Below are positions 1 to 7,445 of a stretch of 63,857 nt of DNA, in pieces (within the stretch, counting starts at the first letter, position 1; each line of letters starts with the position of its first letter). The position numbers were made by a program, and so were the translations under genes. The stretch is from positions 1 through 63,857 of the forward strand of contig JAEDNR010000002.1 in assembly GCA_016302405.1 (NCBI GenBank), written 5' to 3'. This stretch comes from Oscillospiraceae bacterium (GTDB taxonomy: Bacteria > Bacillota > Clostridia > Oscillospirales > Oscillospiraceae). The notes under the pieces were generated by a model, which did no database searches, was not told the origin of the DNA, and was given only the letters and a program-made list of their open reading frames with translations.

Positions 1-71
1 TGATCTGCAAGATCGACCGGGACGAGCTGATGCAGGTGCTGGTCCGGGAGTATCTGTTCTCCAAGGATTGA
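1..71 (+). CDS. 3' end of a gene truncated by the window edge
   Basis: An open frame enters from the left edge (codons in phase from base 3) and stops with TGA at 69-71. The visible C-terminus reads ICKIDRDELMQVLV then REYLFSKD. This is too short to assign to a family. A strong intrinsic terminator follows 16 nt later, which supports this being the true end of a transcription unit on the plus strand. Confidence 0.5.
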   Translation, partial: ICKIDRDELMQVLVREYLFSKD

Positions 72-86
72 TTTCGGAACACCGGC

Positions 87-121
87 AAGGGGCCTTTGTC
101 CAGGCAAAGGCCCCTTATTTT
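87..121 (+). terminator. Rho-independent terminator
   Basis: A 12-bp perfect stem pairs AAGGGGCCTTTG at 87-98 with CAAAGGCCCCTT at 105-116, with a 6-nt loop and ATTTTG after it. It ends the unit entering from the left edge. Confidence 0.85.
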
Positions 122-183
122 GTACCTTGACAGTTTCATATGTATCTTCCTTTTCCCCCAAATATTGGTGGATTCCACTGGAC

Positions 184-212
184 TTGACTTTTCTGTAACA
201 ATATGTTACAAT
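184..212 (+). promoter_or_regulatory. Sigma-A type promoter
   Basis: TTGACT (184-189) and TACAAT (207-212) are separated by 17 nt, close to the vegetative consensus. The promoter lies 30 nt upstream of the start codon at 242, which has a GGAGG ribosome binding site. Confidence 0.75.
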
Positions 213-241
213 TTAATTACAATTTCTCAGGAGGTTCATTC

Positions 242-529
242 ATGGCTGACGAAAAAGTACTCACCTACAAAGGTCGCCCGTTGATGAGAAAAGATAATCT
301 CATCTATTATGGCTCCATGGCAGACAGCCACATTATTATGCTGCAGGTGCTGGAAACCAAAAAGGTTAACGATACCGACATCGCCACCCGGGTTGCTATC
401 CAGCTTCAGCTCACCGATCCCAACGCAAGAGGCCGGGATCGAATTGTAAAAAAGAGTGAAAAAGACGGCCTGTACACCGCCCTTGACCTGGGCTGTGTCT
501 GGCTGGAACGCGCTCTGGCAGGTAAATAA
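242..529 (+). CDS. Small uncharacterised protein (95 aa)
   Basis: The product is 95 residues and starts MADEKVLTYKGRPLMRK. The ATG at 242 is chosen over an in-frame ATG at 203 because CAGGAGG sits about 8 nt upstream and the upstream codons overlap the -10 box at 207-212. It has no signal peptide, membrane segment or Cys pair. It mixes charged and hydrophobic residues in a pattern expected of a small soluble alpha/beta protein, with a hydrophobic C-terminal helix (LGCVWLERALAGK). It has its own promoter and precedes the NlpC/P60 hydrolase by 97 nt. I do not recognise the family and assign no function. Confidence 0.8.
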   Translation: MADEKVLTYKGRPLMRKDNLIYYGSMADSHIIMLQVLETKKVNDTDIATRVAIQLQLTDPNARGRDRIVKKSEKDGLYTALDLGCVWLERALAGK

Positions 530-546
530 AGCAAAAACCTGTTACA

Positions 547-577
547 GCTGTGAAATGCATAACCGCCATTTCACAGC
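547..577. promoter_or_regulatory. Intergenic hairpin, function unclear
   Basis: An 11-bp perfect inverted repeat pairs GCTGTGAAATG (547-557) with CATTTCACAGC (567-577). There is no U tract after it on the plus strand, so it is not a classical terminator for the 95-aa gene. It could be a 3'-end stabiliser or a partial terminator between this gene and the hydrolase gene at 627. Confidence 0.4.
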
Positions 578-626
578 ACCTTAGAACCGCGCCAGATATA
601 ACCCTTTTTTACTCCGGAGGATACAT

Positions 627-1628
627 ATGAAACTTACCAGAAGAATCGTAACGCTGGCCCTGACCCTTGTTCTGCTTGCCGGCGTACTAACCGTTCCCAC
701 CTTTGCCGCAGGATACCAGATGTATGGAATCGGTTTTGTGACTGCCACTTCCCTGCGTCTGCGGCAGGAACCGAATACCACTTCTAAAATTCTTGCTACC
801 GCGCCCCGTGATGAATGCGTTGTGATCATCAGCAAAGTTGGGCAGTGGTACAAGGTAAACTATAATCTGCAGGAAGGCTACATGCACGCCGATTACCTGA
901 ATGTAAAAACCGCCCGGAATGCGGAACTGGGCTACGGAAAAGTCACCGGAAGCTCTGTGAATCTGCGCTCCGGCCCCGGCACCTCCTACGCTGTCGTTGG
1001 CTCCGTAAAAAAAGGCGACACTTCCTGCTACATCATCGGTCTGAATAACGGCTGGTATAAGGTGATCACAGGCTCCAAAATCTGCTACATCCGCAGCGAC
1101 TACCTGGAACTGACGCAGATTCCCTACGAAAACAAGGCATCTTCCAACAGCCCCAAGTTTTTCCGCCTGGGCAATTCCACAGGTGTGGCTCCCAGCCCGG
1201 AGGCACTGAACGGCAGCTCCGGAAGCGCCAACAATTCTTCTGCCCCACAGCCCAGCGCTTCCGGCAGTCAGATCCTCGCAAAAGCCCAGCAATATCTGGG
1301 CGCACCCTATGTCTACGGCGGGGCCAGCCCCAGCGGCTTTGACTGCTCCGGCTTTGTGTACTATGTTCTTAAGGAGCTGGGTTACTCCCCTTACCGTACA
1401 CCGGCGGATCAGTATAAAATGGGCACCGCCGTTTCCAGGAGCAATCTTCAGCCCGGGGATATTGTTTTCTTCGCAAACACCTACGCCAGCGGTATCTCCC
1501 ATGTGGGCATTTACGCGGGAGACGGGCAGTTCATCCACGCCCCCAATTCCCGTTCCGTGGTCTCCTACTCCAGCCTTACAAGCGGCTACTGGTCGGACCA
1601 CTACTACGGCGCAAGGCGAATGAGTTAA
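627..1628 (+). CDS. Secreted SH3-SH3-NlpC/P60 peptidoglycan endopeptidase
   Basis: The 333-aa precursor has a Sec signal peptide (residues 1-28, LALTLVLLAG core, cleavage near FAAG). Two bacterial SH3 domains follow (about 35-95 and 103-165, each with the LRxxP/LRSGPGT pattern). A Ser/Asn/Pro-rich linker (170-213) leads to a C-terminal NlpC/P60 domain. The catalytic Cys is C240 in DCSGF, with H292 (SHVGIY) and H304 (FIHAPN) as the expected partners. Enzymes of this architecture cut the D-Glu to diamino-acid bond in wall stem peptides, and the SH3 domains usually bind the wall. TCCGGAGG upstream supports the start. A terminator follows. A role in vegetative wall turnover rather than sporulation is a guess. 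Confidence 0.93.
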   Translation: MKLTRRIVTLALTLVLLAGVLTVPTFAAGYQMYGIGFVTATSLRLRQEPNTTSKILATAPRDECVVIISKVGQWYKVNYNLQEGYMHADYLNVKTARNAELGYGKVTGSSVNLRSGPGTSYAVVGSVKKGDTSCYIIGLNNGWYKVITGSKICYIRSDYLELTQIPYENKASSNSPKFFRLGNSTGVAPSPEALNGSSGSANNSSAPQPSASGSQILAKAQQYLGAPYVYGGASPSGFDCSGFVYYVLKELGYSPYRTPADQYKMGTAVSRSNLQPGDIVFFANTYASGISHVGIYAGDGQFIHAPNSRSVVSYSSLTSGYWSDHYYGARRMS

Positions 1629-1638
1629 AGATAGACAA

Positions 1639-1681
1639 CCCCCTTGAAAGGACCCATTTCCTTTCAAGGGGGCTCATTTTA
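1639..1681. terminator. Terminator between convergent genes
   Basis: A 13-bp stem pairs CCCCCTTGAAAGG (1639-1651) with CCTTTCAAGGGGG (1660-1672) and is followed by CTCATTTTATT. It ends the hydrolase gene and probably also serves the GNAT gene that converges from the right. Confidence 0.85.
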
Positions 1682-2176
1682 TTCTGTCGGAAGAAGCTCA
1701 TAAGCAATTCTGGGATCTCCGTTTTCCAGATAGATGATCCCGCACTCCTGAAAGCCATTGCGGGTAATCCGTTCCCGCATGATATGATTATCCCGGTGTG
1801 TGTCAATCCGAATATGGGGACAGATTCCGGAACAGAATGCTACTGCCGCTTTCAGAACGCCTCCGCTGCCGTCTGACGCAATGCGGTGGATCGTACCATA
1901 TGGCGTATTGCTGCGCCATGCACCATCAATATATCCGTAAGTCGGGTCCTCCCCAAGGAGAAACGCGAAAACGCCGTGAATGATACCGTCCCGGGTCAAA
2001 ACATAGAGATTCCCTTCCGAAATATCTTTTTCCAGCGTCTTTTCCGGGGGACGGTCCTTCCCCCACTGATTGGGATTGCCTGTATGGGCCATGAATTTTC
2101 TGGCACCGGCATAAATTGTCTGTATTGCATTCCAGTCCGTTATCTGTGCTTTTCGGATTCCATAAACCACGATCAT
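1679..2176 (-). CDS. GNAT-family N-acetyltransferase
   Basis: The 165-aa product fits the single-domain GNAT fold: MIVVYGIRKAQITDWNAI at the N-terminus (beta1-alpha1), then a glycine-bearing region around the acetyl-CoA site. The C-terminus carries HIRIDTHRDN and RNGFQECGIIYL, the usual beta5/beta6 ending. The substrate cannot be told. The start is uncertain: an ATG at 2176 lies directly after ACAGGTG, while a GTG at 2170 is better spaced from AGGTGAT. The open frame continues upstream, but that extension would run into the divergent spoVAD promoter. It is divergent from spoVAD and convergent with the hydrolase gene, with nothing tying it to either. Confidence 0.8.
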   Translation of the reverse strand: MIVVYGIRKAQITDWNAIQTIYAGARKFMAHTGNPNQWGKDRPPEKTLEKDISEGNLYVLTRDGIIHGVFAFLLGEDPTYGYIDGAWRSNTPYGTIHRIASDGSGGVLKAAVAFCSGICPHIRIDTHRDNHIMRERITRNGFQECGIIYLENGDPRIAYELLPTE

Positions 2177-2237
2177 CACCTGTTTCTGAAATATTGAAAC
2201 CGAACACTTCGTTTCTTTTCCGCCCGCTTTTCGTCTG

Positions 2238-2267
2238 TGAATGACAAAACGCCCAACGGGCATACTA
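2238..2267 (+). promoter_or_regulatory. Sigma-G-type forespore promoter of spoVAD
   Basis: TGAATG (2238-2243), a 17-nt spacer and CATACTA (2261-2267) match the forespore sigma-G consensus (gHATR, 17-18 nt, CATnHTA) at every defined position. The spoVA genes are late forespore sigma-G targets in Bacillus, so context and motif agree. Confidence 0.65.
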
Positions 2268-2297
2268 CCATGGAAAACATCAAAAGAAGGTGAATCC

Positions 2298-3323
2298 ATG
2301 GCAAAAAACAAACGGGGGCGCAGCAGCTTTCTTCTGTCCTCCCAGCCGGTGATCACGGCCTGGGCCAGTGTCGCGGGAAAGAAAGAGGAACAGGGCCCCC
2401 TGGCGCATACTTTCGACATAACCTCCCAGGACCCCTATTTCGGGCAAAAGACCTGGGAGCAGGCAGAGAAAGTCATGCAGCAGACTGCCCTCAATACGCT
2501 TCTGAAAAAAGCTGCGCTGAAAGAGGATGACCTGGATCTCGTTTTCTCCGGAGACCTGCTGAATCAGTGTATCGGCTCTTCTTTCAGCCTGCGTAATACC
2601 GGCATTCCCCATCTGGGATTGTACGGTGCCTGTTCCACCATGGCAGAAAGCCTGCTGGCAGCCTCCATGGCAGTAGACGGCGGGTATGCGGACCGGGTGG
2701 CAGCACTGACCTCGTCCCACTTTGCTTCCTCAGAACGACAATACCGTTTCCCTCTGGGGTACGGCGGGCAAAGAACCCCCACGGCCCAGTGGACTGTAAC
2801 AGGCTCCGGTGCGGCCCTGGTATGCAGCCAGGGAAAAGGCCCTGTCATTACTGCCTGTACGGTTGGAACCGTTACCGATCTCGGAATCAAGGATGCGAAC
2901 AATATGGGCGCAGCAATGGCGCCTGCGGCCTTTGATACCATCCGGCGGCATTTTGAGGACCTGGGGGTAGGCCCGGAGGAATATGACCTGATCGTAACAG
3001 GAGATCTGGGTCAGCTGGGCAAGGAGCTGCTCTTGGAGCTTGCAAGGAAGGATGGACTGAGCCTTGGCGGAAAGCTGGCAGACTGCGGTACCCTGGTCTT
3101 TGACAACACCACCCAGGATGTCCATGCGGGAGGTTCCGGCTGCGGCTGCAGTGCCATTACCCTATGCGGATACCTTCTGGGTGAGCTGAAAAAAGGGAAA
3201 ACGAAGAAGCTCCTGTTCTGCGGCACCGGTGCCCTACTCTCCCCTACCTCAACCCAGCAGGGACTTCCCATACCGGGCGTGTGTCACGCGGTGGCAATCG
3301 CCCAATCCAGCGAAAGGCAGTGA
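2298..3323 (+). CDS. spoVAD: Stage V sporulation protein AD
   Basis: The 341-aa protein matches the family length (about 338). SpoVAD has a thiolase-like fold and binds dipicolinic acid (DPA) for its transport into the forespore. The thiolase-like signature is visible in GLYGACSTMAESLLAASMAVDGGYADR and SGDLLNQC, read here in pieces. The start MAKNKRGRSSFLL is chosen because GAAGGTG lies just upstream and it gives the family length. The gene is followed after 4 nt by spoVAE. The usual first gene, spoVAC, is not beside it: the neighbour upstream is a divergent GNAT gene. A sigma-G-like promoter precedes it. Confidence 0.93.
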   Translation: MAKNKRGRSSFLLSSQPVITAWASVAGKKEEQGPLAHTFDITSQDPYFGQKTWEQAEKVMQQTALNTLLKKAALKEDDLDLVFSGDLLNQCIGSSFSLRNTGIPHLGLYGACSTMAESLLAASMAVDGGYADRVAALTSSHFASSERQYRFPLGYGGQRTPTAQWTVTGSGAALVCSQGKGPVITACTVGTVTDLGIKDANNMGAAMAPAAFDTIRRHFEDLGVGPEEYDLIVTGDLGQLGKELLLELARKDGLSLGGKLADCGTLVFDNTTQDVHAGGSGCGCSAITLCGYLLGELKKGKTKKLLFCGTGALLSPTSTQQGLPIPGVCHAVAIAQSSERQ

Positions 3324-3327
3324 GCAG

Positions 3328-3684
3328 ATGGACTATTTGAAAGCGTTTCTGGTGGGCGGGTTCCTCTGCCTGATTGGTCAGATCCTCATTGACAGAACAA
3401 AACTGACACCGGCAAGGATCCTGGTTTCCTATGTGGTTGCAGGCGTTGTCCTGGGGGCGGTAGGCGTATACAAGCCTCTGGCTGAATTCGCGGGGGCAGG
3501 AGCATCTGTCCCCCTCACCGGATTCGGATACACCCTTTCCAAGGGCGTCCGGGAAGCCGTGGATAAGGATGGTTTCCTGGGAATCTTCACAGGCGGGCTG
3601 AAAGCAACAGCGGGAGGAATCACCGCAGCGGTATTTGCGGGACTTCTTGCCAGTCTTCTTTTCAAAGCGAAGGATAAATCCTGA
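3328..3684 (+). CDS. spoVAE: Stage V sporulation protein AE
   Basis: The 118-aa membrane protein begins MDYLKAFLVGGFLCLIGQ and matches the SpoVAE length of about 116 aa. At least three hydrophobic segments are visible (5-20, 30-48 and a C-terminal VFAGLLASLLF). The motif GFGYTLSKGVREAV in the middle is typical of the family. SpoVAE belongs to the membrane complex that moves Ca-DPA into the spore and releases it on germination. The ATG lies 4 nt after the spoVAD stop with GTGAGCAG before it, so translation is probably coupled to spoVAD. Confidence 0.93.
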   Translation: MDYLKAFLVGGFLCLIGQILIDRTKLTPARILVSYVVAGVVLGAVGVYKPLAEFAGAGASVPLTGFGYTLSKGVREAVDKDGFLGIFTGGLKATAGGITAAVFAGLLASLLFKAKDKS

Positions 3685-3700
3685 GATACTGGGCATGCTA
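3671..3700 (+). promoter_or_regulatory. Second sigma-G-like promoter
   Basis: AGGATA (3671-3676), 17 nt and CATGCTA (3694-3700) resemble the sigma-G pattern, with one mismatch in the -35 element. It overlaps the end of spoVAE and lies 45 nt before the Asn/Gln-rich ORF at 3745. This suggests that ORF is transcribed in the forespore on its own as well as by read-through. Confidence 0.45.
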
Positions 3701-3744
3701 GAACCGCGGAAATTCCGCAAAAAAGCTACGGAGGAAAGAAAATC

Positions 3745-3870
3745 ATGAATAACCAGAATCGGAACCAGAATCAGCAGCAGAATAAGAATCAGAACCAGCA
3801 GCAGAACCAGCAGCAGAAGCAGAACGAGAATCAGAACAACCGCACGCAGAACAACTGCGAGGACCGCTGA
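3745..3870 (+). CDS. 41-aa Asn/Gln-rich protein, candidate spore protein
   Basis: This short ORF has a strong ribosome binding site (GGAGGAAAG, about 7 nt before the ATG). Its product is almost entirely Asn and Gln with scattered Lys, Arg and Glu: it begins MNNQNRNQNQQQNKNQ and ends RTQNNCEDR, with one Cys at residue 38. It sits between spoVAE and an excellent terminator, with a sigma-G-like promoter 45 nt upstream. The composition recalls gamma-type small acid-soluble spore proteins, which are Gln/Asn-rich forespore amino-acid stores. It lacks their recognisable repeat and GPR-type cleavage site, so the link is by composition and context only. I recognise no named family. Confidence 0.65.
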   Translation: MNNQNRNQNQQQNKNQNQQQNQQQKQNENQNNRTQNNCEDR

Positions 3871-3876
3871 ACATCC

Positions 3877-3912
3877 GCTCCCACCCAAAAACCGGGTGGG
3901 AGCATTTTTATT
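3877..3912. terminator. Rho-independent terminator
   Basis: A perfect 10-bp stem pairs GCTCCCACCC (3877-3886) with GGGTGGGAGC (3894-3903) and is followed by ATTTTTATTG. It ends the spoVAD-spoVAE-Asn/Gln ORF unit and lies just beyond the convergent addA stop. Confidence 0.9.
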
Positions 3913-3938
3913 GTCAGATAGCTGTATTGACAGCAATC

Positions 3939-6900
3939 TTATAGCTTGACGAAGCGGTTCAGTGAAAAGAAGTAAAGGTAATTCTCCCGGACAGGGGTCT
4001 TGTAGATCCTTCCCAAAGCGGCCGCGTAGGTCTCCACCTGGCTTCGGTAACGCTCTGCCACAGCACAAATCGTCTCATCCGTTACACGGTCCGTCTTAAA
4101 GTCCAGAACAACAATACCGTCTTCTTCCAGCAAGGCACAGTCCACAACACCCTGCATAAGCACCTGTTCCCCCGCCAGCCCAGGGCCAAATTCCTCCCCG
4201 GGTTCCAGAATGGAGAACTTGAACTCCCGCAAGCACTTCGCACCGGATCGTAGTTTTTTTCCGATAGGGGTTTCAAAGAACGCGGCGATCTGGCAGCAGT
4301 CAACAAGGGCCCCCTGGTCAGGTGTCAGGAAGCCGCTTTCCACCAGGCGGGCAACTTCCCCGGCAACCCCCGCCTCTCCGGTACAGCATTCAAAACGCAT
4401 GTACTGCATGGCCGCATGGATGGCACTGCCCCGGGTAAGGCTGTCCGCACTGCCCCCCAGGAAGGACGGACGGCGGTAGGGACGTGGATAAAAGGATTTG
4501 GCCCGGGTATCCTCGGCAGCCTCTTCATCCTTTTCCCGGCCCTTTTTACCGGTTGCCGTCTGCTTCGAGGGCGCACGGGTAGCTTCCGCATGGGGGTATT
4601 GGAATGAAAGGCCCCTGCGAAGAAGCTCTTCGCTGTCTGGAGGCAAAGGGGCGCTGTCCTCTTTTAAAACCGTTCCATCCCTTTCCTGCCGAATGCCCTG
4701 GCATACACGGATCGTCCAGGGATGCCCGTCAAAACGTGTCTGCCCCGGGTTCCCACCCAACGCATGGAGCTCACCAGCATCGGTGCGTCCCATTACGGCC
4801 GTAAGCACCCAGTCACCCGGGCAGTCCGCCTCCCGGCACAGCGCGGCCCCTCCGTCCATTGGCAGGCGGCAGGCAATTTCCCGAAGCTTGCTTTCCAGCC
4901 TTTTCGTTGCAAAGGTCATGACAAGCCGGTCTCTTGCCCGGGTCATAGCAACGTACAGTACCCGAAGCTCCTCACTTACGCTTTCCCGTTCTGTCTTTGC
5001 GGCGATTGCGCGGCGGGCCAGGGAAGGGTAACGTACCCGCAGTCCGGTATCCGCTACATTGAGGCCCAGGCCCAGCTCGGGATCACACAGCACCTGCTCC
5101 CGAAGATCTTCCCGGTTAAACTTCCGGGCAAGGCCGCAGAGGAATACAACAGGGAACTCCAGTCCTTTGGAGCGGTGAATGCTCATGATGGTAACGCAGC
5201 CCGAACCACCGCCGGAAGCGGCGGGCACACCGCTGGTTTGCAGGTTGTCAAGATGCTCCAGAAATTGTCCCAAAGAGCGAACGCCGCCTGCTTCATATCC
5301 GGCGGAAAATTGGAAAAACTGCCGCAGATTTTCTTTCTTTGCCTCTCCGCCGGGCATAGCGGCGTATAGACTGTCCATCCGGGTGAGGGAAAAGCATTTA
5401 TTGATCAGAGAGGTAAGTGTCCCCCGCCGGGCTTCCTGGCGTAGAACTTCCAGGACAGTGAGAAACGCTTCTGCTTTCTCAGTGTGGGAGGCTATCAGCG
5501 CGTCATAGAAGCTGACCTTTGTCCGCCCGCTGCGAATCTGAGCCAGGTCCTCTGCCGTAAAGCCGAAAGTGGGGCTTGCCAGGGTGCTGACAAGGGGAAT
5601 ATCCTGCCGGGGATTGGCAACGGTACGCAGAAGGTTCCGGAGGTTCTCCACCTCCTGGGTCTGCAGCAGATCCATACCGCCGCCGATCACGCAGCGGATT
5701 CCCTCTGCTTCCAGCGCGCGCTGAAATTCGCTGCCGACAGAACCGGGAGAACGAAGAAGAATAACCGCGTCCTCCGCTTCCATGGGACGCAGAGAATCCC
5801 CACTGCGGATCATGGTTTTCCCGATCATTTCCTTCAGGCGGCAGGCAACAAAAGCGGCTTCCTCCCCGTAAGAATCCTCATCCGTCTCCAATGCGTACAG
5901 CTCCACGCCGGGGTCCGGAAGAGCAATGTGGGGAACTCCCTCCCGGAGGGCTTCCGCATCGGTGTATTGCAGGCCGCCGACAGTTGGGCACATGCACACA
6001 GAGAATACATCGTTTACAGCAGCGATTACTTCGCCGCCGGAGCGGAAATTGTGGCTGAGCAGGACCTTTCTTTCCGGCCCAGGGGAAGCGGAGGAAATCT
6101 CGTCATACCTTTTGTATTTTTCCAGGAAGATTCCCGGATCCGCCAGACGAAACCGGTAGATGGACTGTTTTACGTCGCCGACCAAAAAACAATTCCGGCG
6201 TTCGGCAGTGAGAATGGAGAAAATGGCATCCTGGACAGCGTTGGAGTCCTGGTACTCATCCACCAGCACCTCCCGGTAGCGCTGAGCAATCTCCCGGGCG
6301 GCGGCGGTGGCGCCGGTGCGGCGCTTCCCCATCAGCAGGTCCAGCGTCCGATGCTCCAAATCTCCGAAGTCCAGAATTCGTCGGCTGCGCTTTGCATGAC
6401 TGTAGTCATCCGAAAACTGCCGCACCAGATGGATCAGCCCCCGAACGGCCGGGGACACGTTTGCCATATCTTCCAGCAGCTCCCGGGAGTTTCCCGCAAA
6501 CCCGCGCTGCTTTTTCTTCAGACCCTCCTTGCAGGCATCCCGTACTGCCTTGATCCGGTCCGTCAGCTCCTGGTCCGGATTTTTCCGGGGAAAGCGCAGG
6601 GTACCAAAGTCCACATCCAGGCGGCGGACCGCATCATCCCAGCTTTCGCTCTGACGAAGATCCGTAAGCTGCAGGATGGTGGCGGAAAGATTCTGAGACA
6701 CTTTTTCAAATTCCGGAACCTGGTCCGCCTCTTCCAGGCATTTGGAAAAGGCCTGGATATGTCCATCCAGAAAGAGCTTCAGATCCGCAAGAAGGTACTG
6801 TCCCCAGGCGGTCCCGGATACGTCCGTTCCTGCTCCCGGCTGGGCGGAAGAAACGCACTGATCCAGCCACATTTCCGGATCCAGGTGACAGCGGGCACTG

Positions 6901-7445
6901 TCAAAGACCTTGAAGATAAGTTCCGGAAGGCCCCTATCATCCCGCCCAAGGCCCTGGGTATCCGCAAAGGTCCGGAAGTCCGGGTCCTCTCCCAGTTCTT
7001 CGTAAGCCCGGTCCAGGGTGTCCGAGAGAACGGTTCTGCGAAGCTCCCCGGTTTCTGTTTCGTCTGCCACCCGAAAATCCGGGGCAATATCCAGGCGATA
7101 GGCGTACTCCCGCAGGATCTGGGTGCAAAAACCGTGGACCGTGGAGATCTGGGTCAGATACAGCCGCTGGAGCTGCTTCTGCAGGTGACGGTTCTCCGGC
7201 TCCGCCGCGATCCGGGAGGTCAGCTCCGCTCCGATTTTGCCCCGCAGTTCCGACGCGGCAGCCTTTGTATAAGTAATGATCAGGAAATCATCCAGTTGGG
7301 CAGGCGCGGACATGTCCGTTAGGTAGCACAGCAGCCGCTCAACCAGCACTTTGGTTTTGCCGGAACCGGCGGCGGCACTGACCAGAAGCTTTCCGCCCCG
7401 GTCCGTTGCGGCTATGCGCTGCTGGGGCGTAAGTTCATTCAGCAT
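3939..7445 (-). CDS. addA: ATP-dependent helicase/nuclease subunit A (AddA)
   Basis: The 1168-aa protein has UvrD-type helicase motifs followed by a RecB-type nuclease domain. With AddB it forms the AddAB complex that resects double-strand ends for RecA loading. Walker A AAAGSGKT is at 24-31. Motif II is LVDEYQDSN, and VGDVKQSIYRFR is motif III. The nuclease core near residues 1008-1125 shows GSAIHAAMQ, the metal-binding pair in VVDCALLEEDGIVVLDFKTD, and YRSQVETYAAAL. The start at MLNELTPQQ follows AAAGGAG by about 10 nt. A start at 7472 would overlap addB further. It overlaps the addB end by 11 nt, so the two are one operon. All catalytic motifs look intact. Confidence 0.96.
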   Translation of the reverse strand: MLNELTPQQRIAATDRGGKLLVSAAAGSGKTKVLVERLLCYLTDMSAPAQLDDFLIITYTKAAASELRGKIGAELTSRIAAEPENRHLQKQLQRLYLTQISTVHGFCTQILREYAYRLDIAPDFRVADETETGELRRTVLSDTLDRAYEELGEDPDFRTFADTQGLGRDDRGLPELIFKVFDSARCHLDPEMWLDQCVSSAQPGAGTDVSGTAWGQYLLADLKLFLDGHIQAFSKCLEEADQVPEFEKVSQNLSATILQLTDLRQSESWDDAVRRLDVDFGTLRFPRKNPDQELTDRIKAVRDACKEGLKKKQRGFAGNSRELLEDMANVSPAVRGLIHLVRQFSDDYSHAKRSRRILDFGDLEHRTLDLLMGKRRTGATAAAREIAQRYREVLVDEYQDSNAVQDAIFSILTAERRNCFLVGDVKQSIYRFRLADPGIFLEKYKRYDEISSASPGPERKVLLSHNFRSGGEVIAAVNDVFSVCMCPTVGGLQYTDAEALREGVPHIALPDPGVELYALETDEDSYGEEAAFVACRLKEMIGKTMIRSGDSLRPMEAEDAVILLRSPGSVGSEFQRALEAEGIRCVIGGGMDLLQTQEVENLRNLLRTVANPRQDIPLVSTLASPTFGFTAEDLAQIRSGRTKVSFYDALIASHTEKAEAFLTVLEVLRQEARRGTLTSLINKCFSLTRMDSLYAAMPGGEAKKENLRQFFQFSAGYEAGGVRSLGQFLEHLDNLQTSGVPAASGGGSGCVTIMSIHRSKGLEFPVVFLCGLARKFNREDLREQVLCDPELGLGLNVADTGLRVRYPSLARRAIAAKTERESVSEELRVLYVAMTRARDRLVMTFATKRLESKLREIACRLPMDGGAALCREADCPGDWVLTAVMGRTDAGELHALGGNPGQTRFDGHPWTIRVCQGIRQERDGTVLKEDSAPLPPDSEELLRRGLSFQYPHAEATRAPSKQTATGKKGREKDEEAAEDTRAKSFYPRPYRRPSFLGGSADSLTRGSAIHAAMQYMRFECCTGEAGVAGEVARLVESGFLTPDQGALVDCCQIAAFFETPIGKKLRSGAKCLREFKFSILEPGEEFGPGLAGEQVLMQGVVDCALLEEDGIVVLDFKTDRVTDETICAVAERYRSQVETYAAALGRIYKTPVRENYLYFFSLNRFVKL

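Noticed and set aside
3745..3870. The repeats at 3745-3840 as a CRISPR or tandem DNA repeat
   Set aside because: The repetitive DNA is CAG/AAT-type codon repetition within an ORF that has a ribosome binding site and terminator. There are no spacer-repeat units.
5484..7322. A 612-codon open frame antisense to addA
   Set aside because: AddA motifs fill the opposite strand. The antisense protein is low-complexity in character and has no start signal.
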